Made by a program: the position numbers and the translations under genes. 64,000 nt of DNA, from positions 1-64,000 of the forward strand of contig JAUVWL010000013.1 of NCBI GenBank assembly GCA_030604135.1, read 5' to 3'. The stretch is from Burkholderiales bacterium. Lineage in GTDB: Bacteria > Pseudomonadota > Gammaproteobacteria > Burkholderiales > Burkholderiaceae_C. The notes beneath the pieces are model-generated. The model searched no databases. It worked only from the letters and a program-made list of their open reading frames with translations, and was not told where the DNA came from. This document shows, in pieces, positions 52,894 to 62,405 of the stretch. Every line of letters starts with the position of its first letter. The stretch's first letter is position 1.

Positions 52894-53919
52894 TCAGGCC
52901 ACCAGCGCGGTTGCCTGCATGGCTTCGATCTGCTCATGCAGCATGTCGACCTGGCCCTGCCAGTAGTCGCGCGTGCCGAACCACGGAAAGCTGACCGGAA
53001 AGGCCGGGTCCTCCCAGCGCCGGGCCAGCCAGGCGCTGTAGTGGATCAGTCGCAGGGTGCGCAGCGGTTCAATCAGTGCCAGTTCGCGGCGGTCAAAGGG
53101 GCGGAATTGCTCATAGCCGTCCAGCAGCGCCGACAGCTGCAGGGTTTGCTGACGCCGTTCGCCCGACAGCAGCATCCACAGGTCCTGCACGGCAGGTCCG
53201 CTGCGCGCGTCGTCAAGGTCGACGAAGTGGGGCCCGCCGCCAGGCAGATCGACCGGCGTCCACAGGATATTGCCTGGGTGGCAATCGCCATGCAGGCGCA
53301 AGACCGATGGCATGGTGCCGTTGAGGCTGGGGTGCTGCGCGACCAGGGCCAATGCCTCGTCACAGGCCACACCCCAGGCGCGTTCGACTTCGGGCGCGAT
53401 GGCGCCGCTGTGCAGCAGTTCTTCACGCGCCTGTGCTCCATAGCTGGCCAGGTCCAGCGCCGGCCTGCTCCGGAAAGCATGGACCTCACCCACGCTGTGT
53501 ATGCGCGCCAGAAAGCGGCCAATCCATTCAAGCACCTCGAAGTCGTCCAGCTCGGGGCGTCGACCGCCGCGACGGGGGCTGACCGAAAATTGAAAGCCGG
53601 CATGCTCATGCAGCGTCTGCCCCCGGATGGTCAGTGGGGCGACCACGGGGACCTCGGCGGCCAGCAGTTCGGCCGAGAAGGTGTGTTCTTCCAGGATCTG
53701 TTCCTGCGTCCAGCGGCCGGGACGGTAGAACTTGAGCACCACCTGGCTGTTACCTTCGACCGGCTCGTCAAGGCCCACCTGGTATACGCGGTTCTCGAAG
53801 CTGTTGAGCGAGCTCAGGCGGCCGTCACCCCAGAGCCCAAGCCCCTCCAGTGCGTCCTGGACGAGGTCAGGGGTGAGCCGGGTGTAAGGGTGCAGATCGG
53901 TGTGGTCTTCTGTTGCCAT
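52894..53919 (-). CDS. srkA: Stress response kinase A-type protein kinase
   Basis: This 341-residue SrkA/YihE-family kinase with an aminoglycoside-phosphotransferase fold has the catalytic loop LRLHGDCHPGNIL (D212) and the metal-binding FVDLDDARSGPA (D234). In E. coli SrkA limits death after stress; its physiological substrate is unclear. The ATG at 53919 gives the standard start; the longer frame upstream is antisense to the divergent methyltransferase gene. It stands alone. Confidence 0.92.
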   Translation of the reverse strand: MATEDHTDLHPYTRLTPDLVQDALEGLGLWGDGRLSSLNSFENRVYQVGLDEPVEGNSQVVLKFYRPGRWTQEQILEEHTFSAELLAAEVPVVAPLTIRGQTLHEHAGFQFSVSPRRGGRRPELDDFEVLEWIGRFLARIHSVGEVHAFRSRPALDLASYGAQAREELLHSGAIAPEVERAWGVACDEALALVAQHPSLNGTMPSVLRLHGDCHPGNILWTPVDLPGGGPHFVDLDDARSGPAVQDLWMLLSGERRQQTLQLSALLDGYEQFRPFDRRELALIEPLRTLRLIHYSAWLARRWEDPAFPVSFPWFGTRDYWQGQVDMLHEQIEAMQATALVA

Positions 53920-53964
53920 GCCCGATTGTCGTCGGCCTGACACCGCATTCCGTATGATCGGCGC

Positions 53965-54840
53965 ATGCGTGTGAACCCGTCCCGTCCAAAGCGTGCCCCG
54001 ACCCTGCAGGAACAGTTGCCCGAACTGCGCGAGGGCCAGTCGGTGGAGTTGCTCAAGGAGTTGCACATCCTCACCCGCGAGGGCAAGCTCAACCAGGACA
54101 CCCGTCGCAAGCTCAAGCAGGTCTACCACCTGGTCCAGTTCATCGAGCCGCTGCTGCAGCAGGTACTGGACGACCGAGGCGATGTCACGCTCGCCGACCA
54201 CGGCGCCGGCAAGTCCTACCTGGGCTTCATCCTGTACGACCTGTTCTTCAGGCCGCAGCGTGTGGGCACGGTCTGGGGCATCGAGGTCCGCAGCGAGCTG
54301 GTGGAGAAATCGCGGGCACTTGCGTTGCAACTGGGCTTCGAGCGCATGCAATTTCTGGCCACCACGGTGCAGGAATCACTTGACCACCCGGACCTGCCAC
54401 CCGGCATTGATGTGGTGACGGCCTTGCACGCCTGTGACACCGCCACCGACGACGCGATCGCCTTCGGCCTGGCCCGGCAGGCACGTTTCATGGTGCTGGT
54501 GCCCTGCTGCCAGGCCGAGGTGGCCGCCATCCTGCGACGCCACAAAGCCCTGAGTCTGTCGCGCACGCCGCTGGCCGAGATCTGGCGACACCCGCTGCAC
54601 ACGCGCGAGTTCGGCAGCCAGATCACGAATGTGCTGCGCTGCCTGCAGCTCGAAGCCCACGGCTACGAGGTGACCGTGACCGAGCTGGTGGGCTGGGAGC
54701 ACTCGATGAAGAACGAGCTCATCCTCGCCCGTAAAATCACACCCCCGCGCCCGAAGGCGCAGGAAAAGGCCGCAGTCAGGCTGCGTGAGATGCTGCAGGA
54801 ATTGCACCTGCCAGAACTTGCCACCCGTTTTGCGGTCTGA
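53965..54840 (+). CDS. SAM-dependent methyltransferase, Methyltransf_32 (GSTCD-like) family
   Basis: This 291-residue protein has a glycine motif LADHGAGKSYLGFILYDLFF (from about 76), an acidic residue after the next strand (VWGIEVRSELVE), HACDTATDDAIAFG and VLVPCCQAEVA. These are typical of the Methyltransf_32 group whose substrates are unknown but may be RNA. A basic proline-rich N-terminus precedes a helical region. It is divergent from srkA with 45 bases between starts. Confidence 0.78.
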   Translation: MRVNPSRPKRAPTLQEQLPELREGQSVELLKELHILTREGKLNQDTRRKLKQVYHLVQFIEPLLQQVLDDRGDVTLADHGAGKSYLGFILYDLFFRPQRVGTVWGIEVRSELVEKSRALALQLGFERMQFLATTVQESLDHPDLPPGIDVVTALHACDTATDDAIAFGLARQARFMVLVPCCQAEVAAILRRHKALSLSRTPLAEIWRHPLHTREFGSQITNVLRCLQLEAHGYEVTVTELVGWEHSMKNELILARKITPPRPKAQEKAAVRLREMLQELHLPELATRFAV

Positions 54841-54977
54841 AACGACGAGCCTGTCCTGCCCGAGCGGAGGGCCAGAAATAGAACACGGGTGCCCGGTCGT
54901 GACGACCCGATGTGCCTTCTGCCGCGCAGGCTCCTGTGCCCGCTGGCCTGAATGCCGCAGCCCCAATGGAGACCTGC

Positions 54978-56168
54978 ATGGTGACCGATTTCAATTTTTT
55001 GCTGCAATCCATGGCCTGGCCACTGGTGCTGCTGCTGGCCTGGTTTGTCGGTGAACGACTGCACGAGCTGTGGCTGATTCCCCGTGTCTCCAGCTATGTG
55101 GCCGTGGGCCTGCTGGGCGGGTTGGTCAATCTGCCGGGTCTGACCGGTGCCGTGCCGGGGCTGCCATTCCTGGCCAATGTGGCCCTGTCGCTGGTGCTTT
55201 TCGAACTGGGCTACCGCATCAACCTGCGCTGGTTCCAGCACAACCCCTGGGTGGCGGTGATCGGGGTGGTCGAGTCCTTTGTCACTTTCGGTCTGATCTA
55301 CTTGGTGTGCGACCACTTCGGTCTGGCACAGGACGTCTCGCTCATCATCGCGGCCTTGTCCATTTCGGCCTCGCCGGCGGGTATCGTTCGAGTGGCCAAC
55401 GAACTTCGCAGCGCTGGGCAGGTGTCCGAGCGCGTCCTGCACCTGTGTGCCATCAACTGCATGCTGTCGGTGCTGGCGCTCAAGCTGGTGGTGGGCTATT
55501 GGCACCTGAGCACTTCGGGCGATCTGGTGCTGGCAGCCTTTGGCAGCATCCACGTGCTGGTCACCTCGGTCGGTGTGGGTGTTCTGCTGGGTGTGGTGGT
55601 CCCGCTCCTGCTGCGGCAGCGGGCCACGCAGGAGCGTGGTGTCACCGTGGTGTTCGCCCTGTCTGTGGTGTTGCTGACCACCATGGCTTACGGGCTCAAG
55701 CTGTCGCCGCTGCTGGCGGCGCTGACCTTTGGCATTGTGGCCCGTGGCAGGCGGGTTCACCTGACCAACGCACAGCGGGACTTTGGCACGGCGGGCGACC
55801 TGTTGTCGGTGTTCCTGTTCGTCTACATCGCTTCTTTGCTCAACTGGGCCGATGTGGCCACGGGGCTGGTGCTGGGTCTGGTGCTGATCGCCGTGCGCAC
55901 GGTGTCCAAGGTGGCCTGCAACGTGGCGGCGGCGCGTCTGTCCGGCATCACCGAACGCAAGGGTTTGATGACCGGTCTGGCGCTGACACCGATGTCGGCC
56001 TTTGCCATCCTGCTGCTTGAACAGAGCCGTCTGTATGGCTTCGACCCGGCGGTGCAGGTGCTGTCAGTGATGGCTGCCATGATGCTGCTGCAGGAGTTGC
56101 TGGGTCCAGTGGTCACCCAGCGCACCCTGATGGCGGCGCACGAAACCCATGTGACCCGCCAGGCGTGA
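54978..56168 (+). CDS. CPA2-type cation:proton antiporter
   Basis: This 396-residue membrane protein has about twelve hydrophobic helices and the CPA2 blocks NVALSLVLFELGYRINLRWF, IAALSISASPAGIVRVANEL and GITERKGLMTGLALTPMSAF. It has no TrkA-N or C-terminal regulatory domain, so it is shorter than KefB/KefC. It likely exchanges K+ or Na+ for protons. The ATG at 54978 has GGAG six bases upstream and is preferred over 54966. Confidence 0.83.
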   Translation: MVTDFNFLLQSMAWPLVLLLAWFVGERLHELWLIPRVSSYVAVGLLGGLVNLPGLTGAVPGLPFLANVALSLVLFELGYRINLRWFQHNPWVAVIGVVESFVTFGLIYLVCDHFGLAQDVSLIIAALSISASPAGIVRVANELRSAGQVSERVLHLCAINCMLSVLALKLVVGYWHLSTSGDLVLAAFGSIHVLVTSVGVGVLLGVVVPLLLRQRATQERGVTVVFALSVVLLTTMAYGLKLSPLLAALTFGIVARGRRVHLTNAQRDFGTAGDLLSVFLFVYIASLLNWADVATGLVLGLVLIAVRTVSKVACNVAAARLSGITERKGLMTGLALTPMSAFAILLLEQSRLYGFDPAVQVLSVMAAMMLLQELLGPVVTQRTLMAAHETHVTRQA

Positions 56169-56186
56169 CACGAGCCAGGAGACCCC

Positions 56187-57311
56187 ATGCCACTTGAACC
56201 TTTCAAGGCCTCCGACTCCCTGACCATGGGGGTGGAGCTCGAACTGCAACTGGTCAACACCTACGACATGGACCTGTCCAGCAGCGCCAACGACCTGCTG
56301 GAGCTGTTGGGTCGCAAGCCGTTTCCCGGGGTGGTCACGCCCGAGATGACGCAGAGCATGATCGAGATCGCCACCAGCGTGCAACGCGAGCACGGGCCGC
56401 TGCTGGCGCAGCTGCAGCAGATCCGCGACACCCTCGTGGTGGCCGGCGACCGGCTCAACATCGAGCTGGCCGGGGGCGGCACACACCCGTTCCAGCGCTG
56501 GTTCGAGCAGCGCATCTTCTCCAAACCCCGGTTTCAGGAGCTCTCGGGCCTGTACGGTTACCTGGCCAAGCAGTTCACCGTATTCGGTCAACACGTGCAC
56601 ATCGGCTGTGCGAGTGCCGACGAGGCCTTGTTCCTGCTGCATTCACTCAACCGTTATGTGCCGCACTTCATCGCCCTGTCGGCCTCCTCGCCGTTTTCGC
56701 AAGGGGTGGACACCTTGTTCGACTCGGCGCGCCTGAACTCGGTGTTTGCCTTTCCGCTCAGCGGTCGCGCGCCTTTCGTGCTGAGCTGGGACGAATTCGC
56801 CGGTGGCTACTTCACCAAGATGGAGTCCACCGGCGTGGTCAAGTCCATGAAGGACTTCTACTGGGACATCCGGCCCAAGCCCGAGTACGGCACCATCGAG
56901 CTGCGGGTCTGTGACACACCCCTCACCGTGGAACGGGCGGCCGCGCTCGCCTGCTACCTGCAGGCCTTGTGCCGCCATCTGCTTGAGCGCAAGGAAGCAG
57001 CACCCGAAGAGGACGACTATCTGGTCTACACCTACAACCGATTCCAGGCCTGCCGATTCGGCCTGGACGGCATGATGGTCAATCCCAAGACACGCGAGCA
57101 GATCAGCATCCGCGAGGATGTGCTGGCGACCGTGCGTCATCTGGCTCCGCACGCCGAAGCCCTGGGTTCACAGATGGCTCTCGATGAAATCGAACGCACG
57201 GTGGCCCAGGGCAACCACGCCACCTGGCTGCGTCGCTGTTTTGCCGACAGTGGCAGCGTGCAGGCGGTGGTGCGTGCCAGCGTGGACGCGCTGCGAAAAG
57301 GGCCAGGCTGA
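56187..57311 (+). CDS. ybdK: YbdK-type carboxylate-amine ligase
   Basis: This 374-residue protein of the GCS2 glutamate-cysteine ligase family ([72 protein letters not shown]) forms gamma-glutamyl amides only weakly in the E. coli homologue; the true reaction is unresolved. It follows the antiporter after 18 bases and may be co-transcribed. Three perfect copies of CTGAGAGG follow the stop (57313-57336). Confidence 0.9.
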   Translation: MPLEPFKASDSLTMGVELELQLVNTYDMDLSSSANDLLELLGRKPFPGVVTPEMTQSMIEIATSVQREHGPLLAQLQQIRDTLVVAGDRLNIELAGGGTHPFQRWFEQRIFSKPRFQELSGLYGYLAKQFTVFGQHVHIGCASADEALFLLHSLNRYVPHFIALSASSPFSQGVDTLFDSARLNSVFAFPLSGRAPFVLSWDEFAGGYFTKMESTGVVKSMKDFYWDIRPKPEYGTIELRVCDTPLTVERAAALACYLQALCRHLLERKEAAPEEDDYLVYTYNRFQACRFGLDGMMVNPKTREQISIREDVLATVRHLAPHAEALGSQMALDEIERTVAQGNHATWLRRCFADSGSVQAVVRASVDALRKGPG

Positions 57312-57693
57312 GCTGAGAGGCTGAGAGGCTGAGAGGGAACTGGGCGTGCCCCAGCGCACCCCTGGCGCGAACAGTCTGCCCCGCGAAAGCGTGGGGCGGG
57401 CATCCACGGGCACCCCAGCCCCTTCGTCATGCCCGCGTACGCGGGCATCCACATGCACCTTGGGTCCGGGTTCGTGGTCACCCGCGTGCGCGGGTGTGAC
57501 GAGTGTGGTTGGCGTTCCGTCCAAGAACGGGTTGGAAATGGCCGGGTTTTCCGGCCATTTCCACGCTTGTCAGGCAACTTCCTACAGACGGAATGGCAGG
57601 GCGCCGACTTAACGATTTGAAACGACACAAATACAGTTCGTCACATCGGATCTCAGATTGTCTCGCCGCCCACCGCACACGAAGGAAGTCGCC
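57312..57693. other. Intergenic region with palindromic repeats
   Basis: This 380-base gap holds three CTGAGAGG units (57313-57336), a lone GC palindrome near 57380-57398 (CCCCGCGAAAGCGTGGGG), the bipartite element at 57425-57501, and AT-richer DNA from about 57600 that should contain the promoter of the small gene at 57694. No gene is seen. Confidence 0.6.
57425..57501. repeat. Bipartite palindromic element
   Basis: The perfect palindrome ATGCCCGCGTACGCGGGCAT (57429-57448) and a second, nearly perfect one, GTCACCCGCG with CGCGGGTGTGAC (57477-57500), face each other inside CGTCA and TGACG ends, 77 bp in all. Layout and size match the element at 37439-37517. Confidence 0.75.
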
Positions 57694-57948
57694 ATGAAAG
57701 CCTCCACCAGCCTTAACCCCTTTGTCCTCATGCTCGACCCTGAAGCCGTCATCAACGCCATGGAATGCAGCATCAGCCTGCGTGGCCTGCGCAACCGCGT
57801 CTGCCGCCCGCTGGACAAGCCGCTGATCCCCAAGACGCATGCCGTGGTTCGCGACTACGACGCCATGATCGACGCCGAGGAGTTCATGGACAGTGGCAGT
57901 GAGTGCTACGTCGAAGCGCAGCCGGCCCTGCGCAGCTCGTTTCACTGA
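57694..57948 (+). CDS. Small conserved protein of unknown function
   Basis: This 84-residue soluble protein starts MKASTSLNPFVLMLDPEAVI, followed by NRVCRPLDKPLIPKTHAVVR and an acidic C-terminus. I have seen similar short proteins in Comamonadaceae; no function is known. A strong GAAGGAAG lies before the ATG, arguing for real translation. It converges with the ABC permease gene 12 bases away. Confidence 0.65.
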   Translation: MKASTSLNPFVLMLDPEAVINAMECSISLRGLRNRVCRPLDKPLIPKTHAVVRDYDAMIDAEEFMDSGSECYVEAQPALRSSFH

Positions 57949-57959
57949 TCGCTGCTGCG

Positions 57960-58781
57960 TTAGCGCGCGAAGCGCCGGCGTGTCAGGGCCAGCGCCAGCC
58001 AGAAGGCGGCGACGGCATAGACCAGCAGCACGGTCAGATGCAATCCGGGATGGGCAGGCCACTGGTCCATGAACAAGGGACGCACCAGTTCCACCGCGTT
58101 GGTCAAGGGCAGCCAGTCCGACACCAGGCGCACCACCTCCGGCAATTGCTCACGCGGGAAAAAGACACCGGAAAGGAACATCATCGGTGTCAGGAACAGG
58201 GTGAAGTAGTAGGTGAAGAAGTCGTAGCCCTGGGCCAGCGCATTGAAGACCAGGGCAATGCAGGAAAACGTGATGCCCGCCAGCAACAGGGCGGGCCAGG
58301 CCAGAATCAGTTTCGGTGAGTGACTGATGCCCAGCGCGAGCATCACCCCCAAAATGGCCGTCACGGTGAACAGCGCCTTGAAGGCGGCCCACAGCATCTC
58401 CGCCAGCACCACGTCGTCCAGCCGGACCGGGGCATTCATGATGCCGTCCCAGGTCTTTTGGACGTGCATGCGCGAGAAGGCTGAGTAAAGGGCTTCGAAG
58501 CTGGCCGCGTTCATGGCGCTCATGCAGATGCTGCCGCTGGCCAGGAACAGGATGTAGGGCACCGCGACGGTGCCCTGGGGTGTGGCCATGTTGACCTGCC
58601 CCACCAACGCTCCCATGCCGTAGCCAAAGGCCACCAGCCACATCAGCGGTTCGGCGATGTTGCCGACCAGGCTGGGCAGGGCCAGCTTCTTCCACACCAG
58701 CAGGTTGCGCTGGAACACCGGCCACCAACGCATCGAAAGCCGAGCCACCGACCAGGGGGAGACGGGTTTGCTCACAGTCAT
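57960..58781 (-). CDS. ABC-2 type exporter permease, NodJ-like
   Basis: This 273-residue membrane protein has six hydrophobic helices and the NodJ-type blocks [40 protein letters not shown] and [20 protein letters not shown]. With the adjacent ATPase it forms an ABC-2 exporter. Rhizobial NodIJ exports Nod factors; homologues in non-nodulating Burkholderiales have unknown cargo. The ATG at 58781 overlaps the ATPase stop. Confidence 0.88.
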   Translation of the reverse strand: MTVSKPVSPWSVARLSMRWWPVFQRNLLVWKKLALPSLVGNIAEPLMWLVAFGYGMGALVGQVNMATPQGTVAVPYILFLASGSICMSAMNAASFEALYSAFSRMHVQKTWDGIMNAPVRLDDVVLAEMLWAAFKALFTVTAILGVMLALGISHSPKLILAWPALLLAGITFSCIALVFNALAQGYDFFTYYFTLFLTPMMFLSGVFFPREQLPEVVRLVSDWLPLTNAVELVRPLFMDQWPAHPGLHLTVLLVYAVAAFWLALALTRRRFAR

Positions 58782-59713
58782 CCTTCTTCCCTGATCTGCC
58801 GCCCGGTCAGTTTGAGGAACAGGTCTTCCAGGTTGGCTGGTCTGTGCAGGGTGCGCAGCTGGGGATACACCGACAGGGCAGTCAGCAGGGGCATGGCCGA
58901 GCCTGTGTAGAAAAACACGGTCTCGCCGCTGGTCTCGATGCGTGCGGCCAGCGATCGCACCGAGGCGAACTCGTCTCTCTCGACAAGATCCCGCGCGCCA
59001 TCCCCATACACCTCGACCACATCCGGCTCCAGGTGCTCTGCAATCAGTTCGCGCGGTCGCCCCTCTGCGATCTTGCGGCCGTGGTCGAGCACCAGCAGGC
59101 GCGAGCACAGGCGCTCGGCCTCGTCCATGAAATGGGTGGTCAGCAAGATGCTCTTGCCCTGTTGCAGCAGCCACTGCAGACGCTCCCACATCAGGTGCCG
59201 GGCCTGCGGGTCCAGTCCTGTGGTCGGCTCGTCGAGCAGCAGCAGTTGAGGGTCGTTAACCAGGGCCCTGGCCAGTGACAGGCGCCGCTTCATGCCGCCC
59301 GAGAGCTCGCCCGGCCTGGCTCCGGCCTTGTGCGTGAGGGCGGCGAATTCGAGCAGACGCGGAATGCGCTCGCGGATCACCGCATCGGCCAACCCAAAAT
59401 AGCGGCCATAGACCATCAGGTTCTCGGCGCAGTCGAAATCCGGATCCAGCGTGTCCATCTGGCTGACGACCCCCAACCGCTGCTTGATGGCCAGCGCCTC
59501 GCGCGGCATGTGCTGACCGAAGGCGGTGATGCGGCCAGCGTCGGGTGCGGTCAGACCCAGGCACATGCGGATGGTGGTGGTCTTGCCGGCCCCGTTCGGC
59601 CCGATCACCCCCAGGCACTCGCCCGGATGGATGGCGAACGACAGTTGGTTGACCACCGTGCTGTTGCCGTAGCGTTTGACCAGGTCGGTGCAGCTGAACA
59701 GGGCATCTTGCAT
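58778..59713 (-). CDS. ABC exporter ATPase, NodI-like
   Basis: This 311-residue ATPase has Walker A GPNGAGKT (38-45), signature [16 protein letters not shown] and Walker [21 protein letters not shown]. The [20 protein letters not shown] segment and the C-terminal domain (about 225-311) are typical of NodI and related drug/polysaccharide exporters. The gene precedes and overlaps the NodJ-like permease (ATGA). Confidence 0.9.
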   Translation of the reverse strand: MQDALFSCTDLVKRYGNSTVVNQLSFAIHPGECLGVIGPNGAGKTTTIRMCLGLTAPDAGRITAFGQHMPREALAIKQRLGVVSQMDTLDPDFDCAENLMVYGRYFGLADAVIRERIPRLLEFAALTHKAGARPGELSGGMKRRLSLARALVNDPQLLLLDEPTTGLDPQARHLMWERLQWLLQQGKSILLTTHFMDEAERLCSRLLVLDHGRKIAEGRPRELIAEHLEPDVVEVYGDGARDLVERDEFASVRSLAARIETSGETVFFYTGSAMPLLTALSVYPQLRTLHRPANLEDLFLKLTGRQIREEG

Positions 59714-59806
59714 GGTGTGATTGTGCCCCGAGACCGCAGCCTACAATGACGAGCACTGTCCTGCCACACCTACCGCCGGACGCCTCTCACCTCCATCCCG
59801 AAGCCC

Positions 59807-60697
59807 GTGTCCGATTCCTTGTTCATCCTGTTGCAGCACCTGATGCCCAAGCGCGCGCTGACCGTGCTGGCCGGTCGGGTGGCTCGTGCCCGCTGGGGTG
59901 GCCTCACCCATGCGCTGATCCGCCGATTCATCCGCCGTTACGGTGTGAACATGGATGAGGCGGCCAACCCGGATGTGCGCAGCTACGACAGTTTCAACGC
60001 CTTTTTCACCCGTGCGCTGAAGGCCGGCGCCAGGCCGATCTCCCACGCCGACTATGTCTGCCCGGTCGATGGCGCCATCAGCCAGTTCGGCAGCATCGAG
60101 CACGACCAGATCTTCCAGGCCAAAGGCCATGTCTACAGCACCACCGCCCTGCTCGGCGGTGACGAGGACCTGGCTGCCCGCTTCGAGAACGGCGATTTCG
60201 CCACCATCTACCTGAGTCCGCGCGACTACCACCGCATCCACATGCCCAGCGCCGGGCGTCTGCGCCGCATGATCCATGTGCCGGGTGAGCTGTTCTCGGT
60301 CAACCCGGCCACGGCGCGTGGTGTGCCAGGTCTTTTTGCCCGCAACGAGCGGGTTGTCTGCATCTACGACATCCTGTGTGAAGGCCCTGAAGGACCTGAG
60401 ATGCGGCCCTTCGCCCTGGTGCTGGTGGGCGCCACCATTGTCGGCAGCATGGCCACCGTCTGGCATGGCGTGGTCAACCCGCCGCGATCCGGCGAGGTGC
60501 GCGAGTGGGTGTACGACGAGCAGGAGTTCCACCAGCTCAAGGGCGAGGAAATGGGCTGCTTCCTGCTCGGCTCGACCGTGGTGATGCTCTGGCCCCGGGA
60601 CACCATCCGCTTCAACCCGCAGTGGCTGCCTGAAAAAGCCGTGCGCATGGGCGAAACCATGGGCAAGGCCTTCGACGCCCCGATGACCACATTCTGA
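59807..60697 (+). CDS. psd: Phosphatidylserine decarboxylase proenzyme
   Basis: This 296-residue inner-membrane enzyme makes phosphatidylethanolamine. Autocleavage at the LGST motif (254-257) yields the beta chain and an alpha chain whose S256 becomes the pyruvoyl group. The charge-relay residues lie in VDGAI and [13 protein letters not shown]. The start is GTG at 59807. The C-terminal MGETMGKAF is usual for the group. purT follows after 19 bases. Confidence 0.95.
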   Translation: MSDSLFILLQHLMPKRALTVLAGRVARARWGGLTHALIRRFIRRYGVNMDEAANPDVRSYDSFNAFFTRALKAGARPISHADYVCPVDGAISQFGSIEHDQIFQAKGHVYSTTALLGGDEDLAARFENGDFATIYLSPRDYHRIHMPSAGRLRRMIHVPGELFSVNPATARGVPGLFARNERVVCIYDILCEGPEGPEMRPFALVLVGATIVGSMATVWHGVVNPPRSGEVREWVYDEQEFHQLKGEEMGCFLLGSTVVMLWPRDTIRFNPQWLPEKAVRMGETMGKAFDAPMTTF

Positions 60698-60716
60698 TTC
60701 TGTTCGAGCCGACACC

Positions 60717-61919
60717 ATGACCACCCTTGGAACCCCCCTGTCCCCCGCCGCCACCCGTGTCATGCTGCTGGGCAGCGGTGAGCTGGGCAAGGAGGTGCTG
60801 ATCGCCCTGCAGCGCCTGGGTGTGGAGACGATCGCGGTCGACCGCTACGAGAACGCGCCGGGCCAGCAGGTGGCCCACCACGCGCGCACCATCACCATGA
60901 GCGACCCGGCGCAGTTGAAGGCGCTGATCGAGGCCGAGCGCCCGCACCTGGTGGTGCCCGAAATCGAGGCGATTGCCACGCCCATGCTGGAGCAGCTCGA
61001 AGCCGCGGGCACGGTGACGGTGATCCCGACCGCGCGCGCGGCCCGCCTGACCATGGACCGGGAGGGCATCCGCCGCCTGGCGGCCGAGACCCTGGGCCTG
61101 CCCACCAGCCCCTACCAATTCTGCGATTCGCTGGCCGAGCTGCAGGCCGCCATCGACGCCGGCATCGGCTATCCCTGCATTGTCAAACCCGTCATGAGCT
61201 CCAGCGGCAAGGGCCAGAGCAAGATCGACGGGCCGGCCGATGTGCAGAAGGCCTGGGACTGCGCGATGGCCGGCGGCCGCGTCAGCCACGGCCGGGTCAT
61301 CGTCGAGGGCTTCATCGACTTCGACTACGAGATCACCCAGCTGACCGTGCGCGCCAAAGCTGGGAACGGCGAGACCGAAACCCACTTCTGCGAACCCATC
61401 GGCCATGTGCAGGTCAGCGGTGACTATGTGGAAAGCTGGCAGCCCATGGCCATGCAGTCCGCGGCCATCCAGAGGTCGCGCGAGATCGCCAGGGCCGTGA
61501 CTGACAACCTGGGCGGCCTGGGGCTGTTCGGTGTCGAGCTGTTCGTCAAGGGCGAGCAGGTCTGGTTCAGCGAGGTCAGCCCGCGCCCGCATGACACCGG
61601 TCTGGTGACGCTGTGCACCCAGCACCAGAGCGAGTTCGAACTGCACGCCCGGGCCATCCTCGGGCTGCCGGTGGACACCTCGCTGCGCAACCCGGGGGCC
61701 AGTGCCGTGATCTATGGCGCCGTCGAGGCGCAGGGCATTGTGTTCGATGGCGTGGATGAGGCGCTGCGTGTGCCCGGCACCGACCTGCGTCTGTTCGGCA
61801 AGCCCGAGAGTTTTGTCAAACGCCGCATGGGTGTGGCGCTGGCACGGGCCACCGATACCGACGCCGCTCGGGCCAACGCCAAGCTGGCCGCCAGCCGGGT
61901 GCGTCCCCGCGCCGCCTGA
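60717..61919 (+). CDS. purT: Formate-dependent phosphoribosylglycinamide formyltransferase
   Basis: This 400-residue ATP-grasp enzyme converts GAR plus formate and ATP to FGAR in purine synthesis, independent of folate. It shows [20 protein letters not shown], the ATP-binding [33 protein letters not shown] and the metal-binding [17 protein letters not shown]. Length matches the family. Confidence 0.96.
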   Translation: MTTLGTPLSPAATRVMLLGSGELGKEVLIALQRLGVETIAVDRYENAPGQQVAHHARTITMSDPAQLKALIEAERPHLVVPEIEAIATPMLEQLEAAGTVTVIPTARAARLTMDREGIRRLAAETLGLPTSPYQFCDSLAELQAAIDAGIGYPCIVKPVMSSSGKGQSKIDGPADVQKAWDCAMAGGRVSHGRVIVEGFIDFDYEITQLTVRAKAGNGETETHFCEPIGHVQVSGDYVESWQPMAMQSAAIQRSREIARAVTDNLGGLGLFGVELFVKGEQVWFSEVSPRPHDTGLVTLCTQHQSEFELHARAILGLPVDTSLRNPGASAVIYGAVEAQGIVFDGVDEALRVPGTDLRLFGKPESFVKRRMGVALARATDTDAARANAKLAASRVRPRAA

Positions 61920-61946
61920 GCGGCTTCGGAAACCATTGCCCCATCG

Positions 61947-62405
61947 TCAGCCGCGCAGTTTCCTGGCCGCCAGGTGGATCGCCGCGCGGATGCGCGGGTA
62001 GGTGCCACAACGGCAGATGTGGCCGTTCATGGCGGCCTCGATGGCATCGTCGTCGGGCTCGGGGTTCTGTCGCAGCAAGGCGCTGGCCCCCATGATCTGG
62101 CCTCCCTGGCAGTAGCCACACTGCACCACATCCAGTTCCTGCCAGGCCGCCCGCAGCGCCTGCCCCTCCCGGCTGTCCAGTCCTTCGATGGTGGTGACCT
62201 CGGCGTTGCCAACGGCTGCCAGCGGTGTCACACAGGAACGCGCCGCTTGCCCGTCCAGGTGCACGGTGCAGGCGCCGCACAGGGCCAGGCCGCAGCCGAA
62301 CTTCGTGCCGGTCATGCCCAGATCGGCCCGCAGCACCCACAGCAGCGGGGTGTCGGCGGGCGCCTCCACACGCATGACATTTCCATTGACGCGCAACTCG
62401 TTCAT
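61947..62405 (-). CDS. Molybdenum hydroxylase small [2Fe-2S] subunit (isoquinoline 1-oxidoreductase alpha type)
   Basis: This 152-residue subunit has two iron-sulfur clusters: a plant-type cluster (C38, C43, C46, C58; [17 protein letters not shown]) and a helical cluster (C96, C99, C131, C133; [10 protein letters not shown] and [11 protein letters not shown]). It passes electrons from the molybdopterin subunit. Its start overlaps the stop of the large subunit (ATGA). Members oxidise N-heterocycles or aldehydes; the substrate here is unknown. Confidence 0.92.
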   Translation of the reverse strand: MNELRVNGNVMRVEAPADTPLLWVLRADLGMTGTKFGCGLALCGACTVHLDGQAARSCVTPLAAVGNAEVTTIEGLDSREGQALRAAWQELDVVQCGYCQGGQIMGASALLRQNPEPDDDAIEAAMNGHICRCGTYPRIRAAIHLAARKLRG

